A DNA stretch of 64,000 bases from Breviolum minutum Mf 1.05b.01 (lineage: Eukaryota; Sar; Dinophyceae; Suessiales; Symbiodiniaceae): the NCBI GenBank assembly GCA_000507305.1, contig DF240171.1:1-64000 (forward strand), given 5' to 3'. The notes beneath the pieces were generated by a model. The model worked only from the letters and a program-made list of their open reading frames with translations. It did no database searches and had not been told where the DNA came from. This document shows positions 11,601 to 18,900 of this stretch, in pieces. How positions within the stretch are numbered: the stretch's first letter is position 1; the number at the start of each line of letters is the position of its first letter. Both the position numbers and the translations under genes were made by a program.

Positions 11601-14042
11601 TATTTGACAATACTATTGGATATTTGGGAAGTCATGTCACTTGTGGAATTTCATGGGCATTCATCATTTGATTTCTCACTTGAGATTGGTGACAAGGTTA
11701 TCTTCTTTGTCCTCACAGACGGCAACCCTCTCCAGGGCCTTTCCGTGCAGGACACTGTGACCTTCATGGTCAAGCACCGTCAGGGTAAGAGATAGAGTGT
11801 CAATGATGTGAAGCATTGCCATGTTCAAAGAAAGAAAAAAGTTCCAGTGGAATGGCCTTAGAAAGAACGAGTGAGAGAAATCTGATCAGTGTAATTACGC
11901 AGAACAGCTTCAACTTTTAATATGCACGAATATGCAAATAATCTAATTTCTTGCATCTGTCTTGGAATTGTTCAATCTTCATATGATTTCATATGTGTTC
12001 TTTCCATGTTGGGCGCCAACACGAGTCAAGTTTACCTCCTCAGGATGTGGTGCGCGAAGCCGAAAACAACTCGGTGCCACCTTTGGCATGGCCGCACGTG
12101 TTTCCATTTCAGGAAGTTGCACCTGACTTGGTGGCTGATTGTCCCTTGGCCAAACAAATTACACCCCCGGAAATTACCACATGGAAACCTGAAAATGATG
12201 GGTTTCCAAAGGGAATTTTCGGTTTCTGGGGACTTCGTTTTAAAAGGTTCCATGTCAATAAATTTCCGGGGTGTACTGACTATTCTCCGGGCATCCATAT
12301 AAGCAAGTTCTGCTTTTATTCATTCCATCTCTTCCTTTCAGCTTCCAAAGCTGGGGGTCAATTTTTGCACAAGAAAAAACACTTCAATATAGTGATACAA
12401 TGAAGGTACCCATCGTGGAGAGTACCGGTGTTGTACCTAACATATACAATCATATGACATAAACCTTTTAGATTTACGGTAAATATATATATATATATTT
12501 GATATATACAATGCATGGTTGTATATGGAATATTCTAAGGTACGGGAAATTATAACATTTATAAAGCAACGTTTCGGGAACTTCCCAAGGCTACCCAGAT
12601 GTTCCATTCTGGCCTTAGTTGAGCTGGAAAGTGCAGCGGAACATAAATGGCAATAAAACCTGAGGCAACATATCTCAAAGCCCCACTACCCCAAAGGATA
12701 GTGATGTTCGTTCCATATGTTCCAATTTTTTCTGTGAGGTGTTATGTTTATTGAGACAGAACTTTGTCCTCTTAAAGTCTCAAAGGCTTTCAAACTGGCA
12801 GTGGCATGTCTTCAATTGGAAACTGTTTACATAAAAGTGATAAAATGCTGATGATTCATGTGTACCTGCACTTGCTGGCAGTGCACGCCATCCCAATTTT
12901 TCATGGTGTTTTGGATGGGGGAAGAACTGGTGGACTGGATGGACTGTTCGAACTGCCAGGCTTAAAGCCTCTACCAGTAGACCGGCTCAGTGCAGGTGTG
13001 TTGGATACTCTGTCAGCATTTATATAGTTAGACCAAACTTTGCCCATTTGGTAGCAAGGAATCATTTTCTTTACTATCCCAAAGACCATTCTTTGTTTTG
13101 GTCTTGGACTTTTAGGGTGTACATACTGGTAGTTGCTTCTTTTTTCGGCCAAGAATTGAATCGTGAATGGAGAAAATAGTTTGCAAACCATTCTGCTTGA
13201 ACGCAAGTACTGTCGGCTCAGTACTTTTCCAGGATCCTTACAAAGGCCAGGAAGTCAGTATATATATACATATGGGTGTTTCCGAAAATAGTGGTACCCC
13301 CAAATCATGTTAATAGGGTTTCCCATTATAAACCATCCATTTTGGGGTACCCCTATTTTGGAAACACCCATATACATTCAAACAGTGATCCAGTGTTATT
13401 GGAGCGGCTGATTTTCAAAATTGGGGAAGCTATCCACTGGGGTTTCTCGCTTCTGAAAACGCCTGAATTTGCTATCATCCCTTTATACAAGAATGGTCAG
13501 GTCAGTTGACAAAAAATTCAAGACTTGGTTTTTTGGGGTTGGGATGGGTTGGGGTTCATTTTTTCTTACCCCACTCTTGCGTGTTCTCCCTTTATAGCAC
13601 CCCATTTAGTCACTTAGCCCCACGAAAAGTGGTGCCAGACGACGAAGGAAAAGCGTTTTCGCATTTGGATGGCTCGTTCTGGCTCACCAACACAGGAAGG
13701 TGGCTTGGAGGCGGGTGATGGTCAAACATAGGAAGGTTGCTTCCCTCACAAGTCGCCAATGTCCGAATCTAGGATTTGAATACACGCAGGGAGAAGGTGA
13801 AGATGCATAAACATAAATGAAAAGACTAGGATGCAGCAGGTGCAACTAGCTGGGTGACCGGTGTGCATGAATTTTGCCTTTCTTTTTGCTTAATTTGTGG
13901 ATGCAGCGAACCGTAAGAAGTCCGCGTTGCATGTGCACAGGAAGAGGAGAAGGCCGAAGAGGAAATGGAACCTGAGATGCGCCTGATAAACTGTTGCGCA
14001 GCTGCTGCACGTCTCTACCTGATACCGAAGAACCAAATCTAA
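5622..14042 (+). CDS. Protein kinase, multi-exon (kinase domain nearly complete)
   Basis: Eukaryotic protein kinase domain, probably TKL/Raf-like, that would phosphorylate Ser/Thr on proteins in the cytosol. Exons, with intron start in brackets: 5622-5675 (GT), 6093-6184 (GT), 7397-7446 (GT), 7929-7959 (GC), 8371-8443 (GC), 8817-8883 (GT), 9371-9454 (GC), 10112-10183 (GA, tentative), 10445-10491 (GT, tentative), 10693-10755 (GT), 11697-11750 (GA, tentative), 12044-12140 (GT), 12960-12995 (GT), then perhaps 13941-14042 with TAA. Exon phases match at every join up to 12995, and all twelve acceptors are AG|G. Visible motifs in order are GRGNYG, VAVK, a Glu in LANE (possibly the alpha-C Glu), HGDLKPSN, DFG, APE, DVFSFG and a C..RL tail. 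The N-terminus upstream of 5622 is not found, and the link from 12995 to 13941 is unproven. Class and substrate are inferred. Confidence 0.88.
6093..6184 (+). CDS. Kinase exon: VAVK lysine (subdomain II)
   Basis: Acceptor CTCAAG|G, donor GA|GTTGCT, ending in phase 2. It encodes LKGDLLGMPVAVKLP, with the catalytic lysine of VAVK, followed by DLANE, whose Glu may be the alpha-C partner. The downstream intron of 1,212 nt is the longest in the kinase domain. Confidence 0.9.
7397..7446 (+). CDS. Kinase exon: alpha-C helix to beta-4
   Basis: Fifty nucleotides between TGACAG|G and CAAG|GTTGGG. It encodes LRFLRRVRHPHIVAFQ, the classic L..L.HPNIV..G segment of TKL kinases. The next exon (7929-7959) supplies GACILPE, completing the FQGACI run, and ends at a GC donor. 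Confidence 0.9.
8371..8443 (+). CDS. Kinase exon: hinge region
   Basis: Acceptor TTTTCAG|G and donor CTTCAG|GCACAG, a GC-AG intron of 373 nt. It encodes beta-5 and the hinge (LFLVEEMVVGTSLQ). The phase matches both neighbours (7959 ends in phase 2, 8817 starts in phase 0). Confidence 0.88.
8817..8883 (+). CDS. Kinase exon: alpha-D / alpha-E
   Basis: Starts after TTCAAG|G and ends TGTC|GTTCCT in phase 1. It encodes LLNHKLELSEKEK and LLGVCR, the helices before the catalytic loop. Splicing over 487 nt to 9371 restores CRALRYLHG. Confidence 0.9.
9371..9454 (+). CDS. Kinase exon: catalytic loop
   Basis: Acceptor TTTAAG|G, donor CGCG|GCATGG (GC donor). It encodes ALRYLHGLRPSIAHGDLKPS and continues NVLVLHRG. 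The catalytic Asp and following Lys and Asn are present. The Arg of HRD is Gly, making this a non-RD kinase by motif. Fully in phase with 8883 and 10112. Confidence 0.95.
10112..10183 (+). CDS. Kinase exon: DFG motif
   Basis: Acceptor AATGAG|G gives DKLPKLIDFGLSRIRANK, with the Mg-binding DFG. The end is uncertain: a GA donor at 10184 would join GG to TPRYMAPE in the next exon (10445), while the frame itself runs open to 10293 with a charged sequence. The activation loop could therefore be longer than drawn. Confidence 0.8.
10445..10491 (+). CDS. Kinase exon: APE motif
   Basis: After CGACAG|G it encodes TPRYMAPEAQNQKDA, carrying the P+1 loop and the APE glutamate. The 3' end is placed at a phase-0 GTTGAT so that it joins 10693. 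The frame is also open upstream (from 10372), so the acceptor is a best guess. Confidence 0.75.
10693..10755 (+). CDS. Kinase exon: subdomain IX
   Basis: Between GCATCAG|G and CGA|GTTTCT. It encodes SQADKADVFSFGR, matching the DVWSFG subdomain IX. Spliced to 11697 it reads FGRVIFFVLTDGNPLQG, which fits helix F and the following loop. Confidence 0.88.
11697..11750 (+). CDS. Kinase exon: subdomain X, alternative 3' ends
   Basis: Starts after GACAAG|G and encodes VIFFVLTDGNPLQGLSVQ. Two ends are possible. A GA donor at 11751 gives a smooth, in-phase join to DVVREAENN at 12044. Alternatively the frame continues through DTVTFMVKHRQ to a textbook GTAAGA at 11785, but its phase does not fit the 12044 exon. 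Confidence 0.7.
12044..12140 (+). CDS. Kinase exon: C-lobe before subdomain XI
   Basis: After CTCCTCAG|G it encodes VVREAENN and PLAWPHVFPFQEVAPDLVAD. The donor T|GTCCC leaves one base that completes Cys with exon 12960-12995 (CLKPLPVDRLSA), giving the C..(P).R of subdomain XI. A MITE-like element starts 20 bp past the donor. Confidence 0.8.
12160..12275. mobile_element. MITE-like element, family B copy 1 (intronic)
   Basis: Terminal inverted repeats begin TACACCCC(C)GGAAATT and end with AATTTCCGGGGTGTA. The interior resembles the copies at 39929, 50248 and 61713 (CATGGAACCTGA-like core). It lies in the kinase intron 12141-12959. No coding capacity. Confidence 0.8.
13270..13374. mobile_element. 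MITE-like element, family A copy 1
   Basis: About 105 bp bounded by TATGGGTGTTTCCGAAAATA and its inverted copy ending AAACACCCATATA, with GGTACCCC arms and a TTATAAACC core. Same family as 24178, 28215 and 29556. Non-coding. Confidence 0.85.
13941..14042 (+). CDS. Probable terminal exon (acidic tail)
   Basis: After GTGCACAG|G a 33-codon frame encodes EEEKAEEEMEPEMRL and then a Cys/Ala-rich end, stopping at TAA 14040-14042. Placed as the kinase gene's last exon because no other start lies between, but the linking exons after 12995 were not found. Confidence 0.5.
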   Translation, partial: EEEKAEEEMEPEMRLINCCAAAARLYLIPKNQI

Positions 14043-14280
14043 GTGTGACCTTAGCTGCACACTCAATACAGGGATTTAGCGTGTCATATTTGGTAAATAT
14101 TCGTTGGATAAGTAAGGCTATGGCCTGTTGAATACATGATGCAGATTTCAGCCCCTACCTGCCATGTGGTGTTGGTTGGACAACTGCTGTAACCCTGAGC
14201 GCAGCTAGGGAGAAATGGCCCAGCTCAAGGCATTGAAGGGCCCAAACTCCGGACGCTGGAACTTTTGATGCGAAGCTTTC

Positions 14281-14330
14281 AGAGGTTCGAGAAAGTTCGA
14301 GAGCCCTGTATCTGATGCGATACCGCGATA
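14281..14330 (+). CDS. Possible early exon of the transporter gene
   Basis: The frame SSRALYLMRYRDMKW resembles the LxMRYxR segment at the end of the first membrane helix of SLC35A transporters. Borders are not resolved and the match is short. Confidence 0.25.
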
Positions 14331-15204
14331 TGAAATGGGTTTGTAATACATGTAATGGTTTTACTTCCCGAAGGATCAGTGTATGGTATACAAAGAATCA
14401 TTTGCAAAGTCATCGGTTGGTGCACATTTTAATTGCAACTTGCGGAGAACTGCCAAGCGGTTTCAGCTGTACAGGCTCACCATGTCTCACAATGTGCAGT
14501 TTCATATATGCTCCTGACGGAGACCTTTTGACAACTTGGGGCACCCAAGGATTCTTAGGGGAAGTTTACTGCATGAGTGATCTGGATTGTTGCTACAGGC
14601 TTGTTGACTCAAGTATTTTTTGGTTATTGATCAACGATTAACATACTGCCATCGCGAAAAAAACGAGAAACCCCTAGGACATCGGGAATTTTTCGATGGA
14701 AGCCTTGGGACGCCTACCAAAAACACATGTTTTTTATTTAACTGAAAAGGGCGGCAAGTATGATTGAGGTATTCCGGCATTCCTCCCTGCACATTCCTTA
14801 TGAATAAGGTACACAATTTATATTTTGATATATTTTGCAGTAGATTACTATAGAATCTATAAGCATGTTTCATGTAGACACTTGTGAAACTTGGAATCGA
14901 AAGCCTTCAAATATGGCCCCGCAGCCATGTCGTCGCGTCAGCCAAACATGAGTAGTAGATGATGTTGCAATCTTCCAAACATGATCCGATGGTCCTTTTC
15001 AATTTCAATATTTTAAAGCAACATCGAATTATGTAACAGTTTCTGGATGGCCAAACTGTAGCAACCTTCCTACAACTCCGCGAATGCTGGCTTTGCTCCA
15101 GGTTCAAGATGTAAACATTTGTGTATATGATATAGACATAGAAATATATGTACATATTGATGGACTTATTTAAAATCATAATACACTTTTCCCTCCACAT
15201 GTTC

Positions 15205-15345
15205 CAGCCATATCATTTCCTCCTCCTCTCCGGCCAAAAAAGAAAGCATTAAGAAACGCCCAGTTGATGAAGCTCTTCTTCTCCTGGGACGCCGTGACCA
15301 TGTGGGAAACCGGCTGTATGTTTGGAGAGTGTGGAACAAGTTCTC
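15205..15345 (+). CDS. Candidate exon, N-terminal part of transporter or other gene
   Basis: A frame reading SSSPAKKESIKKRPVDEALL and then GRRDHVGNRLYVWRVW looks coding (Lys/Arg-rich, then helical). It sits about 0.6 kb upstream of the first certain transporter exon and may be the cytosolic loop before it. On the - strand a 149-codon frame covers the same bases and is treated as a shadow. Confidence 0.35.
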
Positions 15346-15397
15346 ACGGGATCTAAGGAGGGGAAGCAAAACATGCAAGTTGTGCAACATCCATACC

Positions 15398-15466
15398 CAC
15401 ACGCTCCATGTATGGCATATTGAACTACTTTTGGTAAATGAAGGTAAATATTCCATACATGGAGCA
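15398..15466. repeat. Short inverted repeat, family C-like
   Basis: Arms GCTCCATGTATGG and CCATACATGGAGC flank a core with GGTAAATATT. The AGGTAAATATT core recurs in the larger inverted repeats at 37110 and 56058. Confidence 0.6.
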
Positions 15467-15898
15467 TTTGGGATATGGATGGCTTGAAACCGACAATTGG
15501 GGACACGGATTGAGGGCGCAGTGAAGAGAGATAATATCATTGGAAGCCATCGCTTCCACATTTGTACATATGGATAGTTATACAAGAGGTTTATGGAAGA
15601 AAACAAGTGTAACAAAGGTGATCATAAGGTGTAGCACGTCTTTTTGTAGGGGCATATGTGCAGTATATAGTTAGACTTCCAAAGCATCAATTTAGTTCCC
15701 TTTGTCGGGCTTAGCAGATTGCTTCAAGCATCAAACAGGATGTGGAAAGCACAATGTGTTCACTTATGGTGACATGCATTCTTACATCATGCAATCGGGA
15801 ATTCTCGTCAGTTTCGTCCACACACTCGTATTTTCTGTCAATTTTTGTTTGGTTTCTTCGGACCGTATGATCCGTATGATGTATGACTTAACTTGCAG

Positions 15899-15978
15899 AC
15901 GGATTCGCCAGGTTGATTCCAGCTGCCCTGTACTCCTTGCAAAACGGCTTGCAGTATGTGGCAGCCAGCAATCTTGAT
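15899..15978 (+). CDS. Transporter exon: PALLYxxQN block
   Basis: Encodes IPAALYSLQNGLQYVAASNL, which closely matches the family hallmark (PALLYxxQNNLxYVALSNLD). The donor is GAT|GTTTCC. The acceptor is either GCAG at 15898 or CGCCAG|G at 15911. Confidence 0.85.
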
Positions 15979-18900
15979 GTTTCCGTACCTCGATTCTGCT
16001 TTCAGAAGTGTGTTTTTTCCCATTGATTTTCAGCATCGTTTATGTTGAGAATTTTGGTTTGTATCCCAAGTTGTCAAAAATGACATCACATTCTTGGAGA
16101 TTTGGGCTTTCCGTTTTTTTGGATGTCATGAAGACTACTCAATCTTGTAGTTTCACTTGCATCATGTGGGCTGAGGTGTGCCAAGTATTGTACCAGCCCC
16201 TTGGATTTCCTGAACCGATTTGCATCACATGTCACACGTGTCGTACTGGTACATCAATAGTACGTCCTATGAAGACATGACATGGAATATTTGAAGGAAT
16301 ATTGTTTGGTCATTCTGCTTCTCGCGTGCTCAGGATGCAACACACATTTGTGAAGGAGGATTGAGGTTTATGTTACGATCATATCGCCTTTGTTTGGGTA
16401 TCTCTAGGTTTGTTACTTCTTCTACAGTCCCAGCACACACAAGTACATACCAAGGATGAAGCTGGTGACGACGGCCCTCTTCAGTCCCTTTAGTTGCATG
16501 CAGCTACAGCACTTGGTGCATTCGCAGAGGGCTAGTAATTTCCCCTATCCATGTGAGGAGGTTAGGATCCAAAACAATACTTAGGTTCTTTAACACAGCC
16601 CTGAAGTAAATCCTAGACTTCACACTTGTTCCAGGTGTGTTGAAAGAATTGGGCTTGTATACAGGCCATAGTGAGTCTACTTGAGATGTGCCACCACTGG
16701 CAGGAGTTCAATAGATTCAATATGATTCAATCGATGGTGGTTCTCAAGAGTCCTCCTGTAAGATGTGTGCCTTCTAAGGAGTGCTCATACCTGGAATGTC
16801 TCACTTGACATCCCCATTGTGCCATATTGTGCCCAGGTGTCACAATGCTGGGGCGACAGCTGTCCAAAAATCAATGGCTCGGCATTGTATGCTGTGCCGC
16901 TGGAGCCACTTGGTGGTCTTATCAATTTGACTAAGAAGACTGGGTATGTAGATGATGTTTCAACTGGATTATTGCTACTATTTTGATGACTTTTGATGTG
17001 TTTGATATGTTTTGTTACCCTCCCTGTGTTTGTACTCATTTTTCAACTTCTATCCGCTATGAACTGATGTCATTCTCGGGAGGTTGATTTCCGTCCCAGG
17101 TGGGTGTGGTGCAGCTAGCCACCATTGAGACACAGAGTCAAAACGAGCAGAGCCGGCAGGACAGCTATTTTTTGAATGGCTGGAAGCTAAAGAATGATAC
17201 TGTTTATGGACAAAATCCTGCACCACCAAGGATGATAATTATCCCATTGTTTATAGGGTTTTAACCATCCCAGGTGGTTGTTTCGGATTTTGTGTCCATC
17301 AACAGTAGTTTTCCAAAAAATGGCTAGGGCTCCCATGAGTCATTTTCCCGATTTCAAATTCTCGGAGGCTTGGATTGGATTTTTGGCAGTGACTACGGCA
17401 TGTGTGACCAGTGGTGGGGACGCCCACAGTGGGGCAGGGAGCTGGATCCTCCAGCTCCATTGCGTTCCCATCATTATGAAAGCCATCAAAGGCCATATTA
17501 TGATACATGGTTTGTTTGGGCTACCAATGGGGTATATACATGTAAACACCTATATCATATAGATAGTATATAGATATACAACATCGAAAATGCTTTGTAC
17601 AAAGTCTAAAGGTATGTATTCCATTATGTCAACATCTTGTGTTTGCGAGAGCATGTGTACTCTACCTGAAACCACTTGCAAGGTTTGGCTGCCGTTTACA
17701 CGGAGAAGATCTTCAAGACCCTTTGCTTGAGTCAGAAAGGGGTAATCGACAGACAACTGCCGTCGTGGATGACATCAACCAATGTAAATGCTCATTGTTG
17801 GTCTCACTCGGAAAGTCAAGGGAAAACATACTGTCATATTCCTGCAGAACAGTACCAAGAAGTCACAAGTCAATAAGCAAGCAAAGAAAGAAACAAAGAA
17901 AGACGGAAAGAAACACGCATAGAAAAAATCACATTGACAGATTTGTGCAAGAAAAAGGCTTCGTGACATTTCATTTCAGCTAGTTTGATGGCAACGCTTC
18001 GCGCGAATTCGCAAGAGACGTGTTTGTTCCAAGCACCGCATCCTCATTTATAACTTATAACTTACAACATACAAATTTGATAGTAAGCTGGGAAACATGT
18101 GTAGTTTATGCTCCATTTTCGCAATTTGCATACATACATCTAGTATATATGTATTTATGTATTATTTATATATTATATATTTGTTTATAGATACTGTATA
18201 TATAAGTATATATATATATGTTTTCAATGTTTATTTCAATATATATTATATGTTTTTTAGATATAAATTTGAATACATAGATAGATAAATACATAGTACA
18301 TGCGTGTACATTTGCAGCCTCGTGTTCACTAGAAGGCCAATCCATACTTCTCAAATCTTTCTTCCTGAGGACTGGCAATACCAGCAACCTGTCGGCATAT
18401 CAGTTTGTTCTGACACGGAGCTCCTGCCATCCTGCAAACATGACATCATGAGACAACTGGGCATTGAAGTTTACGTACGGAGATTCTCCAAGAATTCTCC
18501 AAGAACATTCCCTTCTCTTTGCACTACAAGATGTTTGCATTTTTTGCTTTTGACATACGGTTATATACAACGTACATACGTATATTATGATTATATATAT
18601 TTTGTAGCCTTGGAATTAGCAAGTTCCAGGGAGAATGTGTTGATTATTGATAGCTGATCTTCGTTTGGGCAGCAGCCAGGCCTTTGGGTCAGGAATATGC
18701 ATCTTGCATCATGGTCTTTGGTGGCCGTTGGCGCCAGCATGTACGCCACTGAAGGTGCTAAAATCAGCCTCTTGTCATGGTTTGGCGGGGGCTGCCACGG
18801 CTGTTTGGTGGTGTGAGTTTGAAGGAGCTATTAGGAGAAGAAGGCATCAACTTTAAAACATCCCTATAAGAATGGCTGGATCTCAGTGACGTCCAGCTAC

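Noticed and set aside
15166-15615. 149-codon frame on the - strand
   Set aside because: Antisense of a more protein-like + strand stretch and against the strand of all other genes; no domain resemblance.
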